Shown here: piece by piece, positions 1 through 8,917 of the stretch
Position numbering within the stretch: position 1 is the stretch's first letter
Layout: each line of letters starts with the position of its first letter
Assembly: GCF_000015665.1 (NCBI RefSeq)
Contig: NC_008817.1
Coordinates: 1,550,001-1,614,000 of the forward strand
Direction: 5' to 3'
DNA from: Prochlorococcus marinus str. MIT 9515
GTDB lineage: Bacteria > Cyanobacteriota > Cyanobacteriia > PCC-6307 > Cyanobiaceae
DNA: 64,000 nt
The notes under the pieces: generated by a model
Databases searched by the model: none
Told to the model about the DNA's origin: nothing
Seen by the model: the letters and a program-made list of their open reading frames with translations, nothing else
Position numbers and translations under genes: made by a program

Positions 1-23
1 GGATCAAATATTTCTTTCAAAGT

Positions 24-1142
24 TTAAATACTTTTTTGTTCAGTTTTTATCATTTCTCTAATAGTATATTTCATAATATCCTCAATAGATAATCCTTCTC
101 TATATTGCTTAATCCAATTCATAGATTGATTTCCTTCATCAAGAACTTTATAGATAGGTTTCAAAAGATGAACCATATCAAATTTTTCTGCAGTTAGAGA
201 TAACTCCACTAATAAATCTCTTATCCATTCTCTACAAATCACTTTCTTCCCATCTCTCCAATGAATTAATTCAGCGTCTAAACTGTTTTGTGCAGCTTTT
301 ATTTCATTTTGATCGCATATTTTTGTTAATTGATCCATAGAAAACTGACTAGTAATTAACGGATCTAAAGTCGTCATATTTTCAAATAGATGAATAACTC
401 TAAGTTCAAGTAAGGCCGTTATTGCCAACAATAAATCAATATCTGAAACATAATCACAAATCCTTAATTCCAAACGGTCTAAAACATGGGGTCTTTGAGG
501 ACCATTTGGGCGAATAGAAGACCAAAAATGTCTAATATTATGCATTTTTCCCTTCTTAATATTTTCATCAATCCATTGTATATAGTTTTCATGATTATTA
601 AAAAATGGCACTTTGTTTGGTGTTTTAGGGAATTGGATCCATCTCTGTGAATGATTATTAGTAATTTTATTATTCAAAAAAGGAGAGCTTGCACTTATTG
701 ATAAATACAAAGAAGCCTCACACCTAACAAGTCTAATAGCAGCAAAAAGTTTATCTAAATTATCAATACCTAAATTTATATGAACACTTGAAGTAGCAAT
801 TGATATGCCATAGTTATCTTGAATAAATTGATGATAAACATTATTTTTATCAGAACGTTGAAACTTACTATCATGTTTAAAACACAATGTAGATGAAGGA
901 ATTATGGTCAAATCTCTATTACTTAACCATTGCCTTAAATGCTTTCTAGGCTCTAATAAGTTTTGATAACTGACTTTATAATCTTTTTCTGGATTTGTAA
1001 TATATTCGACATTTCTGTTATCCGGCTCTTTGACAAAATTCGAAAATGTTTTTTCTATCTCATCAGAAACTCCAATATGATTATTTTTAGAACCAGTAAA
1101 GAGTTCGACTTCAAAGCCTTTATACAAATTATAATTATGCAT
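24..1142 (-). CDS. gshA: Glutamate-cysteine ligase, cyanobacterial type
   Basis: Probably catalyses ATP-dependent joining of glutamate and cysteine, the first step of glutathione synthesis, in the cytosol. The 372-residue length and internal motifs fit the cyanobacterial GCS2-like ligase family: SSVHINLGIDNLDKLF near residue 118 and a DRLELRICD segment near residue 225, where the family has substrate- and metal-binding acidic residues. It ends just inside the left window edge and looks complete. Its start codon sits directly against the trpE stop (trpE ends at 1143), so the two are probably co-transcribed with trpE first. The assignment rests on family resemblance; a related carboxylate-amine ligase of the same fold is the alternative. 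Confidence 0.8.
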   Translation of the reverse strand: MHNYNLYKGFEVELFTGSKNNHIGVSDEIEKTFSNFVKEPDNRNVEYITNPEKDYKVSYQNLLEPRKHLRQWLSNRDLTIIPSSTLCFKHDSKFQRSDKNNVYHQFIQDNYGISIATSSVHINLGIDNLDKLFAAIRLVRCEASLYLSISASSPFLNNKITNNHSQRWIQFPKTPNKVPFFNNHENYIQWIDENIKKGKMHNIRHFWSSIRPNGPQRPHVLDRLELRICDYVSDIDLLLAITALLELRVIHLFENMTTLDPLITSQFSMDQLTKICDQNEIKAAQNSLDAELIHWRDGKKVICREWIRDLLVELSLTAEKFDMVHLLKPIYKVLDEGNQSMNWIKQYREGLSIEDIMKYTIREMIKTEQKSI

Positions 1143-2663
1143 TTATCTATCCAAACAAGCCAATGACATCAATATTCCTTTAGCTTTATTGATGGTCTCT
1201 TGATATTCGTTCACAGGAGATGAATCTGCGACTATCCCAGCGCCAGCTTGAACAGAAACTGTATATTCCCCTTCATTCGAGGGTTTAACAATCATTGTTC
1301 TTATCGTTATTGCAGTATTTAGTGCACCATTTATATCTATAGATCCATAAACACCAGCATATGGCCCTCTAGCATCTTTTTCAAAATTCTTAATTAGCTG
1401 CATAGCTCTTATTTTTGGTGCCCCAGTTACTGTACCAGCAGGAAAACATGCTTTAAACAAATCCCAAACTCCTTTATTCTTTTTCAAAACACCCTCAACT
1501 TCGCTTACTATGTGCATAACATGTGAATACTTTTCGATTATCATCAAATCTTTAACCTCTACCGTACCCGTTTCGCATACTCTTCCTAAATCATTTCTTC
1601 CAAGATCAATAAGCATTACATGTTCAGATATCTCTTTTGGATCACTTAATAACTCTTCCTCAAACTTCAGATCTTGTTCTGCATCTTTACCTTTTGGTCT
1701 AGTCCCAGCTATAGGTCGAAGGCTAGCAACAATTTGATTGTTTTTATTCTTCTCTGCTTTAACCATTACTTCAGGACTAGAACCTATGAGATACCATGTT
1801 CCAAAATCAAAGAATGCCATATAAGGAGAAGGATTAACCATCCTTAAACTCCTATATAGATTGAAGGGATCACTTTTAACCTTCGCTTGAAATTTTTGAC
1901 TTATAACAATCTGAAAAATATCACCTTTTTTAATATATTCTTTTGCAGAAACGACTGCATCTTCAAATTCTTTTTTATTCCAATTACTTGAAATTTCAAT
2001 ATTCAAGTCTCTACTTTCATTCCAATTTAGAACCTCTGTTTCTTTAAGTGGAAGTCTCATTAAATCCCGAATTGTATCAATTTTTAAAATAGAATCTTTA
2101 TAAATTCTCTCAATATTAGATGCAGATGCGCTAGCGGTATCAGCATAGACTACTGCAGTTATACATCTTTTCATTTGATCAAATATTACTAATTGATCAA
2201 AAAACATCCAAGAACCATAGGGTATTTCTTTCTCCTCTAACTCATTAATAGGAACATTAGGTTCTACATAATTAATTAATTCATAGCCCCAAGAACCATA
2301 TAACTGTCCAATGTAAGGTAAATTTTCTAAACTATAAGACTTATATTCTTCTGTCCAAGTTTTTAATAAATCAAAAGGATCTTCATTGTATATTGTACTT
2401 TTTCCACAACTCCAAGTTTTAATAGTTTTTTTACCATGACAAACAGCTTCCCACAGAGGATTAACAGCTACGATGCTCCATCTGCCAACATTTTCTCCAC
2501 CTTCAACCGATTCAAGAAAGACACCATGTGAATTTTCATTTGAAAGTTTCAGCCATGTTGATAATGGGGTCTCTAAATCTGCAGGCCAAGTTTTGATAAG
2601 AGGTATAAAATTTTTACCTTCTTTATAAGCCTTATAAAAAATATCTTTTTGAGAACTGCTCAT
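1143..2663 (-). CDS. trpE: Anthranilate synthase component I
   Basis: Converts chorismate to anthranilate using ammonia delivered by a TrpG glutaminase, the committed step of tryptophan synthesis. The 506 residues show an N-terminal FLES motif (residues 49-52) matching the LLES tryptophan feedback site of TrpE. The C-terminal chorismate-binding block carries RPIAGTRPKG, DLGRNDLGR, GTVTGAPKIRAM and GPYAGVYG. The FLES motif and length favour TrpE over PabB or isochorismate synthase. trpG is not adjacent, so it must lie elsewhere. The gene lies 59 bp downstream of psaD on the same strand and abuts gshA, so read-through from the psaD promoter is possible. Confidence 0.96.
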   Translation of the reverse strand: MSSSQKDIFYKAYKEGKNFIPLIKTWPADLETPLSTWLKLSNENSHGVFLESVEGGENVGRWSIVAVNPLWEAVCHGKKTIKTWSCGKSTIYNEDPFDLLKTWTEEYKSYSLENLPYIGQLYGSWGYELINYVEPNVPINELEEKEIPYGSWMFFDQLVIFDQMKRCITAVVYADTASASASNIERIYKDSILKIDTIRDLMRLPLKETEVLNWNESRDLNIEISSNWNKKEFEDAVVSAKEYIKKGDIFQIVISQKFQAKVKSDPFNLYRSLRMVNPSPYMAFFDFGTWYLIGSSPEVMVKAEKNKNNQIVASLRPIAGTRPKGKDAEQDLKFEEELLSDPKEISEHVMLIDLGRNDLGRVCETGTVEVKDLMIIEKYSHVMHIVSEVEGVLKKNKGVWDLFKACFPAGTVTGAPKIRAMQLIKNFEKDARGPYAGVYGSIDINGALNTAITIRTMIVKPSNEGEYTVSVQAGAGIVADSSPVNEYQETINKAKGILMSLACLDR

Positions 2664-2722
2664 ACTAATAATTTCAGCCCAAATTATAATTATATTTGTC
2701 TTTCATATCAACTTTCGAAAAT

Positions 2723-3145
2723 TTATTCAAAAGTTTTTTTAGTTGTAAATTTTAAACCTGCAGGATTTGGATTCTCTCCTATTCTTCTTGGATTATGGCC
2801 AACTTTTTCTCTGCCCTCATTAACTTTTTCGGGGAATACTCCATCTTTTGGATGTAAGAATTCAATATCTCCCCCAGGGAAAATTCTATAAATCTTAAAT
2901 GCTTCAATCCTAGGTTTAAAACCCCTCAATTGAGTACCTAGAGCTAAACATTGTTCCTTTCTGGCAAAGTACATTAAATTATCTCCCTCATGCATAACAG
3001 CAGCCCCACCAGTTGGTAATTCAAATGCTTGTTCCTTTGAGCTATTCCACGAAATTGCATATTTCTCCTCAGTTTCGGCAGAGTTTAGTAACCCGCCAGT
3101 ACTGCCAATATGCTTTGGAAATTGACCAACTAAAGTTTCAGTCAT
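2723..3145 (-). CDS. psaD: Photosystem I subunit II (PsaD)
   Basis: Stromal-side extrinsic subunit of photosystem I that docks ferredoxin and stabilises PsaC. The 140-residue protein begins with the family's [14 protein letters not shown] segment and contains [28 protein letters not shown] and the conserved C-terminal PDG-type region with [12 protein letters not shown]. It lacks membrane segments, as expected. The start is supported by an AGG Shine-Dalgarno-like sequence only 2-4 bases upstream, which lies in the base of a predicted hairpin annotated separately at 3147-3179. The 110-bp upstream gap leaves room for a light-regulated promoter, but I could not identify a clear RpaB box. Confidence 0.98.
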   Translation of the reverse strand: MTETLVGQFPKHIGSTGGLLNSAETEEKYAISWNSSKEQAFELPTGGAAVMHEGDNLMYFARKEQCLALGTQLRGFKPRIEAFKIYRIFPGGDIEFLHPKDGVFPEKVNEGREKVGHNPRRIGENPNPAGLKFTTKKTFE

Positions 3146-3146
3146 C

Positions 3147-3179
3147 CTAGTTTTGAAGTTATTTCTTATAAGAAACTAG
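3147..3179 (-). promoter_or_regulatory. Hairpin in the psaD leader abutting the start codon
   Basis: On the minus strand a 7-bp arm CTAGTTT (3179-3173) is perfectly complementary to AAACTAG (3153-3147). The second arm ends one base before the psaD ATG and contains part of the AGG ribosome-binding sequence. Inside lies a 14-bp perfect palindrome, TTTCTTATAAGAAA (3162-3175), which can form a competing 5-bp hairpin sharing three bases with the outer stem. The two folds are partly exclusive, so the leader could switch ribosome access. The pairing is seen directly; a regulatory role is inference. Confidence 0.45.
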
Positions 3180-3255
3180 CATTCATATTTTACAAATTTC
3201 TTAATTATTAAAAAAGTTTCTACATTATTTAATAAATGAAAAAAGATATGATCAG

Positions 3256-4629
3256 TTATAAATCACTTGAATCCGAAGTAGGAAAAAATACTGTCAGCCC
3301 AGTGTCCCTTCTCTGAGTAACATGGCCTCCTAGACTCGCCAGTAATTTTTGTGTGGCAATCTGACTTAATTGTAAACTTCCTGTCTGAGGATTCCAATTT
3401 AGTACTGGACCGATATCTGAACTTATTTCTTTATTATCAATTTGGTTAATACCTATATCAAATTTTTTTACTTTTAATTGAAGCTTTAATTTTTGTCCCG
3501 CTGGGCGTAACTCTAAGATTAAACTGCTACCTTCTCTTAATCCTCTTGTGTTTCTGTCGATTAGTCCTCTTAACATTAATTCTAGTTTTTCTGAATCACT
3601 CAAAATTTCAGGAAGTTGTTTAGGTATGTCAATTTCCAGTGAAATTCCTCGTCGTTTCAATTGTTTACTCCAAACAGGTACCAATTTATATAAGATTTCC
3701 CCTAAATTTATTCTTGCCAATTGATTTGGGAGGGATTCATTATTACTGACAAGTTCCGCAGCATTGAAAATAAGACCAAATCTATCAATTTGCTCATTAC
3801 ACTCATTATCAATTTGAATTAAACGGTTTCTCATTGATTCGTCCATATTATATTTTCTAAGAGTAGAGCTTATTAAAGTCCTTATTGTTGCTAAAGGAGT
3901 TCTGACTTCATGAGAAATAACTTGTAATAACTTTGCCTCTGTTAATTGATGCTTTTCATCATCATTTTTAACTGCACTCTGAACACTTAATTTAGGAATT
4001 AGGTTTGCCAACTTAGAAGATAAATTAGGCCAAAAATTTTTTTCAAATTCATCATTGATATTAAGATGTCCTAAATTTTTAATTTCATTACGAAAATTAA
4101 GCGCCTCCTCAAAATTTTCTTGATTCAATTTCGCATCAATCAACTCAATTACAGTTTTGAGACTCTTTTCATCACATCTCATAAGTAAATTTCTTTTGTT
4201 TTTTTCTCCTGCAATTGTTAAAAGACATTGAAAATTTTTTGTAAGAATTATTAAAAAAGGCTCGAAACCATCCTTTTCATTTAAAGTTAGGACTTTGTAA
4301 TTACGATTAAATTTACTGCTATCTTCTTTGACTTTTCTAGAATGATCTAATGGCAAAAACCCGGCATTATCCATTTGAAAATATGGAAAACCCTCGGGAG
4401 ACCATAACCAGCCTTTCATTTTACTTAGGCATTTTTTTTCTGTTAGAGCTGGCAAAGGAGAGGCTACCCAAATCCCTCCTTCTTGAGCTGAATGAGAAAG
4501 GAAGTTTTCTTGAATAACCGCTAAAGAGGCCCACCAAATCCGCCTAGAAGTCTCATCATCAACATATGTAGTATGTAATCCTTGCAAAAGTAAATCTTGA
4601 ATTTTCTTTATAGTTATTTGAGATTTCAT
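3256..4629 (-). CDS. Histidine-kinase-like protein with degenerate ATP-binding domain
   Basis: This 457-residue protein has an N-terminal region of about 225 residues that I do not recognise, rich in Trp and Phe. A clear dimerisation/phosphoacceptor helix follows with SHEVRTPLATIR, phosphorylatable His240. The C-terminal part still resembles a HATPase fold: an N-box-like stretch LRGLIDRNTRGL (352-363) and a terminal TGSLQLSQIATQ ... LASLGGHV block. The catalytic Asn position is Arg, no DxGxG G1 box is visible, and the G2 box GxGLGL reads TGSLQL. It has no membrane segment. The 3' end of its frame overlaps nothing, but its start overlaps the rodA stop by 4 bp, suggesting translational coupling. 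It may be a pseudokinase, scaffold or phosphotransfer protein rather than an active kinase. Confidence 0.75.
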   Translation of the reverse strand: MKSQITIKKIQDLLLQGLHTTYVDDETSRRIWWASLAVIQENFLSHSAQEGGIWVASPLPALTEKKCLSKMKGWLWSPEGFPYFQMDNAGFLPLDHSRKVKEDSSKFNRNYKVLTLNEKDGFEPFLIILTKNFQCLLTIAGEKNKRNLLMRCDEKSLKTVIELIDAKLNQENFEEALNFRNEIKNLGHLNINDEFEKNFWPNLSSKLANLIPKLSVQSAVKNDDEKHQLTEAKLLQVISHEVRTPLATIRTLISSTLRKYNMDESMRNRLIQIDNECNEQIDRFGLIFNAAELVSNNESLPNQLARINLGEILYKLVPVWSKQLKRRGISLEIDIPKQLPEILSDSEKLELMLRGLIDRNTRGLREGSSLILELRPAGQKLKLQLKVKKFDIGINQIDNKEISSDIGPVLNWNPQTGSLQLSQIATQKLLASLGGHVTQRRDTGLTVFFPTSDSSDL

Positions 4630-5897
4630 TTATTTCGTAGTGATCTAGAGCGATTTAATGTAGATAATGCCAAGCCAATGCATATAAAATTAATCAATAA
4701 AGAAGTCCTACCATAACTCATGAAAGGTAGCGGTATTCCTGTTACTGGGCCTAATCCAATAGTCATGAATAAGTTAATAATAATTTGAAATAAGAATGTT
4801 GAAGCTATACCAATAACTATTAATGACTCAAAATTAGTTCTCGCATTTTTTGATATCTTTACGAGTTGACTAATCAAAATAAAAAATAAAAAAAGAACCA
4901 GTATGCACCCTAAAAAGCCTAATTCCTCTCCTAAAGCACTAAATATAAAATCGGTATGTTGTTCAGGTATAAATTGTAAATTTGTCAGTTTACCATTTAA
5001 TAAACCAGTACCAAAAAGTCCTCCGGAACCAATTGCTATTTTACTTTGTATTAAATGATATCCCCCACCTAATGGATCCCTATTGGGATCTAAGAACAAA
5101 ATTAATCTATCTTTTTGATAATCTTTTAAGCCGAATTCCCACATAATAGGTGTCAACTTAACAACTAATGAATGTAGGGCTAATGTAAAAATAGAGAAGC
5201 TAATTTTATTTTGAGAAGACCTATAAGCTAAATAACCCATAAAAGGAATCCAAAAAATAAGCAAGTTTGGAGAAACGAAATAGAATACTGATGTTAAAAG
5301 ACAAAATCCTAAAATGAGTATCCACTCTATGGGCATCTTGGACCAATAAAGCATTACAAAAGTCAATACTATTAAAACCAAAGAAGTTCCTAAATCAGGT
5401 TGAAAAAATATTAACAACCAAGGAACAACCACTATAAAAAAAGGAAATAGTAGATCTTTTATAGAAGAAATAGATTTTTTTTCTAGCACTAAAGCAAGAA
5501 TTAAAATCGTACTCAATTTAGCGACTTCCGATGGTTGAAAAGAAAAAATGCCTAAGCTAAGCCATCTTTGAGCTCCATAAATTGAGAGCCCAAAAAAATA
5601 AATCAAAAGTAATGAAATTAAAGAACAAAAATAAAACGGGATCAAATATTTTCTAATTCTTTCAATTGGTATGTATGAAATCAAAATCGCTAAAAAATAG
5701 CCAAATAAGCCTGTGAAAAGATGATTTAAAAAATCTGATTGTAAAAATTCTATTTGTACACTTTTTATTAAAATACTTGAAATGAAAACCAATACTAAAG
5801 GTATTAGAACTAAAGGTGAAAAAAAATTTTTTCGATCAAATTTATCTTTCTTTTGAAAAAATCTCTTATTCTGTAGCAAAGAAATTTCGTTGATCAT
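4626..5897 (-). CDS. rodA: Rod-shape SEDS glycosyltransferase RodA
   Basis: Integral membrane peptidoglycan polymerase of the SEDS family that works with a class B penicillin-binding protein and MreBCD in sidewall synthesis. The 423 residues contain about ten hydrophobic segments and the RodA/FtsW signatures GAQRWLSLG, FQPSEVAKL, FQPDLGTSLV, GGGYHLIQSKIAIGSGGLFG and FIPEQHTDFIFSALGEELG, plus a C-terminal GIPLPFMSYGRTS. The HLIQSKIAIGSGGLFGTG form and the mid-length fit RodA better than FtsW. It lies between mrp (6 bp upstream) and the kinase-like gene (4-bp overlap), so these three probably form an operon. Its functional partners mreBCD are at 44-46 kb in this window. Confidence 0.92.
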   Translation of the reverse strand: MINEISLLQNKRFFQKKDKFDRKNFFSPLVLIPLVLVFISSILIKSVQIEFLQSDFLNHLFTGLFGYFLAILISYIPIERIRKYLIPFYFCSLISLLLIYFFGLSIYGAQRWLSLGIFSFQPSEVAKLSTILILALVLEKKSISSIKDLLFPFFIVVVPWLLIFFQPDLGTSLVLIVLTFVMLYWSKMPIEWILILGFCLLTSVFYFVSPNLLIFWIPFMGYLAYRSSQNKISFSIFTLALHSLVVKLTPIMWEFGLKDYQKDRLILFLDPNRDPLGGGYHLIQSKIAIGSGGLFGTGLLNGKLTNLQFIPEQHTDFIFSALGEELGFLGCILVLFLFFILISQLVKISKNARTNFESLIVIGIASTFLFQIIINLFMTIGLGPVTGIPLPFMSYGRTSLLINFICIGLALSTLNRSRSLRNK

Positions 5898-5903
5898 TTA
5901 TTG

Positions 5904-6974
5904 CTAATTAATAAATGTTTTTTTAATTAATAGAGCCAACTCTTTAAATCTAATAGAACTTTCTTTATCTGGTTCACTGATTGAAATTGGAATCCCTTTA
6001 TTACTCTCATTAACAAGTGTTATTTCAATAGGAATTTGAGCAAGTAATGGCAAATTATTTTCTCCAGCTAAGATTTTTCCACCTCCTTTACCAAAAATTT
6101 CATATTTTTTATTGGGCATATCAGGAGGAATAAATACAGACATATTTTCTACAACACCCAATAATGGGACGCCAAGTTGCTTAAACATTGCTAAACCTCT
6201 TCTTGCATCTTGCAAAGATACTTGTTGAGGCGTTGTCACAACAATTGCGCCTGAAATAGGGACAGACTGAGATAGAGATATCTGAGCATCTCCTGTCCCT
6301 GGAGGTAAATCAATCACCAAAAAGTCAAGATTACTCCATTCAACTTGATAAAGGAATTGTTTTATTATGCTATTTAACATTGGTCCTCGCCATATCACTG
6401 GTTGTCCTTCTTCTATCAAAAACCCCATTGAGACTAATGAAATTCCAAACTTATTAATGGGTATTAATCTTGAATCATTACCGCTACCATCTGTCACTGT
6501 TGGATTTTCTTCAGTAACTCCAAGCATTGCAGGAGTATTAGGCCCATAAATATCAGCATCTAACAAACCTGTTTTAAGTCCTAATTTAGCTAATGAGCAT
6601 GCAATATTAACTGCTATCGTACTTTTCCCAACACCTCCTTTACCGCTACTAATAGCAATAATATGTTTTATTCCTTTTATGTTCTTTAACTCAGGAACAT
6701 TACTTTCACTTTTGGAATTTGATTGAGAAAGGTTGTTATCTATTTCTATTTGTACGTCATTAATATCCTCGAATTGAAGAAGATTATTTCTTACTTCTTT
6801 TACTATTCTATCTCTCTGTGAATTTGCGAAGGAGGGTAATGATAGAGTGATTATTATTCTAGGTATAACTACTCTAACGTTTTTAATCCAAGCTAATTCA
6901 ATGAGATTTTTCTTCGATCCAGAATCCAGAATCTTTGATAAAGCATTATTCGCATCTTCGACTGTAGTCATCAA
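5904..6974 (-). CDS. mrp: Mrp/ApbC-type iron-sulfur carrier ATPase
   Basis: P-loop ATPase of the Mrp/ApbC/NBP35 group, which binds and transfers iron-sulfur clusters to apoproteins. The 356 residues begin with a MIP18 (DUF59) domain of about 85 residues. The deviant Walker A GKGGVGKS follows at 111-118, then the switch segments LLDADIYGPN and VIDLPPGTGDAQ. The usual C-terminal CxxC that bridges a cluster is absent in the sequence seen, as in several cyanobacterial members. In a phototroph, photosystem I, NDH-1 and ferredoxins are plausible clients. It is the first gene of a likely mrp-rodA-kinase-like operon, divergent from hemF across 156 bp. Confidence 0.93.
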   Translation of the reverse strand: MMTTVEDANNALSKILDSGSKKNLIELAWIKNVRVVIPRIIITLSLPSFANSQRDRIVKEVRNNLLQFEDINDVQIEIDNNLSQSNSKSESNVPELKNIKGIKHIIAISSGKGGVGKSTIAVNIACSLAKLGLKTGLLDADIYGPNTPAMLGVTEENPTVTDGSGNDSRLIPINKFGISLVSMGFLIEEGQPVIWRGPMLNSIIKQFLYQVEWSNLDFLVIDLPPGTGDAQISLSQSVPISGAIVVTTPQQVSLQDARRGLAMFKQLGVPLLGVVENMSVFIPPDMPNKKYEIFGKGGGKILAGENNLPLLAQIPIEITLVNESNKGIPISISEPDKESSIRFKELALLIKKTFIN

Positions 6975-7130
6975 AATTTTTAAATGATTTTATAGGTTAG
7001 TCGACTTGTTAAAAGATTAAGAACTATGTCGAACTATCAAATAATAAGAAATTACTCCCCCTTAAAGGAAATTATAAAGGGAAACGACTAATTAACCAAA
7101 AATTTAATTCTTCAATCTCAAGTTAAATAA

Positions 7131-8159
7131 ATGTCTAAAGAACCCCCTAATAATTCAAGAGAAAAGACTAAGAATCTCTTACTAAAATTACAAGATAATA
7201 TTTGCAAAAACCTGGAAAATATTGATGGGAAAGCAAAATTCACTGAGGAATCTTGGCTTAGAGAAGAAGGTGGAGGAGGGAGATCTAGAGTTTTAAAAAA
7301 TGGCTCGATTTTTGAGCAGGCTGGAGTCAATTTCTCAGAGGTATATGGTAAAGAGCTTCCTCAGTCAATCATCTCACAAAGACCAGAAGCTAAAGGTCAC
7401 GAATGGTTTGCCACCGGCACATCAATGGTATTGCATCCTAAAAATCCTTTCATACCCACAGTTCATCTTAATTATCGTTATTTCGAGGCAGGACCAGTTT
7501 GGTGGTTTGGTGGAGGTGCCGATCTGACTCCATATTACCCTTATTTATCTGATGTGAGACATTTTCATAAAGAGCATAGTAATGCCTGTGAAAAAGTTAA
7601 TAAAAAACTTCACCTGGTATTCAAGCCATGGTGTGATGAATATTTCTTTTTGAAACACAGAAATGAATCAAGAGGAATTGGAGGTATCTTTTATGACTAT
7701 CAAGATGGTTCCGGTAATATCTATAAAGGCAGCAACAAAGATGGCAATGCCTACAAAGAATCTAATAATATTGGCGAGTTAAACTTAAATTGGAATAATT
7801 TATTTGCATTAGCAGAAAATTGTGGAGAAGCATTTTTAAGTTCATATCAACCGATAATTGAAAAAAGAGTCAGCCAAAACTACACAAAAGAAGAGAGAGA
7901 ATTTCAACTTTATAGAAGAGGACGATACGTTGAATTTAATTTAGTTTGGGACAGAGGAACAATTTTTGGATTACAAACAAATGGTAGAACTGAATCTATA
8001 TTAATGTCATTGCCACCCCTAGCTAGATGGGAATATGGTTATAAAGCCAAGCAAGGATCTAGAGAAGATTTACTCACTAAAATTTTTACAAGGCCTCAAG
8101 ATTGGCAAAATGATAAGGTTTTAGAAGAATTTTGTTTAGAAAATAATATTTTTGATTAA
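7131..8159 (+). CDS. hemF: Oxygen-dependent coproporphyrinogen III oxidase
   Basis: Oxidatively decarboxylates two propionates of coproporphyrinogen III to vinyl groups using O2, feeding both heme and chlorophyll synthesis. The 342-residue sequence shows the HemF signatures [66 protein letters not shown] and [27 protein letters not shown] modest Asn/Lys-rich insertion follows YDYQDGSG, as is usual in cyanobacterial HemF. The start ATG at 7131 is well placed ahead of conserved sequence. It runs toward the CCB1-like gene with only 29 bp between the stop codons. Confidence 0.97.
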   Translation: MSKEPPNNSREKTKNLLLKLQDNICKNLENIDGKAKFTEESWLREEGGGGRSRVLKNGSIFEQAGVNFSEVYGKELPQSIISQRPEAKGHEWFATGTSMVLHPKNPFIPTVHLNYRYFEAGPVWWFGGGADLTPYYPYLSDVRHFHKEHSNACEKVNKKLHLVFKPWCDEYFFLKHRNESRGIGGIFYDYQDGSGNIYKGSNKDGNAYKESNNIGELNLNWNNLFALAENCGEAFLSSYQPIIEKRVSQNYTKEEREFQLYRRGRYVEFNLVWDRGTIFGLQTNGRTESILMSLPPLARWEYGYKAKQGSREDLLTKIFTRPQDWQNDKVLEEFCLENNIFD

Positions 8160-8188
8160 ATATTCTCAAAATTCTGAAGTAATTTTTA

Positions 8189-8800
8189 CTAGATAGGTGT
8201 TTTAAACAAAGAACCATCACTTTTTAATTTGAGCCTATCACTCAGTTCATTTTCAAGAGATATTAATTCATCTCTATGAGCTCTTAATCTCATTGAGGTC
8301 ATATCTTCATTGTTATCATTACTTATTAATCTTAATTCAAATTTTTCTTCCCTAGCTGACTTCTTAAAGTAGATCATTCCTGATAAAGGGCCTCCAATAA
8401 AACCTAATAGGATAGGCCACCATCCTAAAGTTGGGAAGATTTGAATAATTACTAACCCTAGAGCACAAGATCCAAAGCCACCAAGCAAACTTAAAAAGAT
8501 TGCCAATAATTTACTAGATACAACCTGTCCCTTAAAGATTAAAATTCTTTGTTCAAAATTTCCACCAGACTGTTTCCAGCCTCTTAAATTAAGCCATTCA
8601 TACATTACTTTTAACACTTCTAATGGTTTTTGAGATGAAGTTATTTCAACTACTGTTGTTCTATCTTTACTAGAGGCTCTTAGAAAAAAAAATAAACCTA
8701 TCCCAAGAAGAATCGTAAGTAATAATGTTGAATTAAGAGAATAAGTCATTAATAAATTTCTTATTATTAGGCTCAAATTGTTTATATAGTTCAACATCAT
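8189..8800 (-). CDS. CCB1-like (DUF3529) membrane protein, probable cytochrome b6 heme assembly factor
   Basis: A 203-residue protein with an N-terminal hydrophobic segment ending in FFFLRASSKDRT, then a soluble stretch (RGWKQSGG ... LIFKGQVVSS). Two closely spaced membrane helices around residues 95-145 form a hairpin, followed by a charged C-terminus. The FFxRAS-KDRT pattern and topology match what I recall of the DUF3529/CCB1 family. In chloroplasts CCB1 helps attach the c-type heme cn to cytochrome b6. Location next to hemF is consistent with heme handling but proves little. Two starts are adjacent (ATGATG) and an 8-bp inverted repeat covers the first. The family call is from memory of the pattern. 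Confidence 0.6.
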   Translation of the reverse strand: MMLNYINNLSLIIRNLLMTYSLNSTLLLTILLGIGLFFFLRASSKDRTTVVEITSSQKPLEVLKVMYEWLNLRGWKQSGGNFEQRILIFKGQVVSSKLLAIFLSLLGGFGSCALGLVIIQIFPTLGWWPILLGFIGGPLSGMIYFKKSAREEKFELRLISNDNNEDMTSMRLRAHRDELISLENELSDRLKLKSDGSLFKTPI

Positions 8801-8917
8801 AATATAAATTATGATTTACTACGATTAAACATGAATTAAATTCCAGATAAATAATTGAATCACAAATTTATAAAAATAATGTAAAGTAATAATTAAGGTA
8901 AATTTGCGTTAATAATT

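Noticed and set aside
3186-3201. Possible HLR1 (RpaB) box upstream of psaD (TTTACA-N4-TCTTAA), and a similar half-match at 32241-32256 upstream of psaC
   Set aside because: Only the first half-site matches the (G/T)TTACA consensus in each case; the second differs at two or more positions.
7026-7091. A 21-codon open frame between mrp and hemF
   Set aside because: Too short to judge, with no clear ribosome-binding site; such frames are expected by chance in A+T-rich DNA.
8796-8815. 8-bp inverted repeat ATCATAAT/ATTATGAT covering the CCB1-like start codon
   Set aside because: Almost pure A-T with one G-C pair, so the hairpin would be weak and chance occurrence is likely. Noted only.
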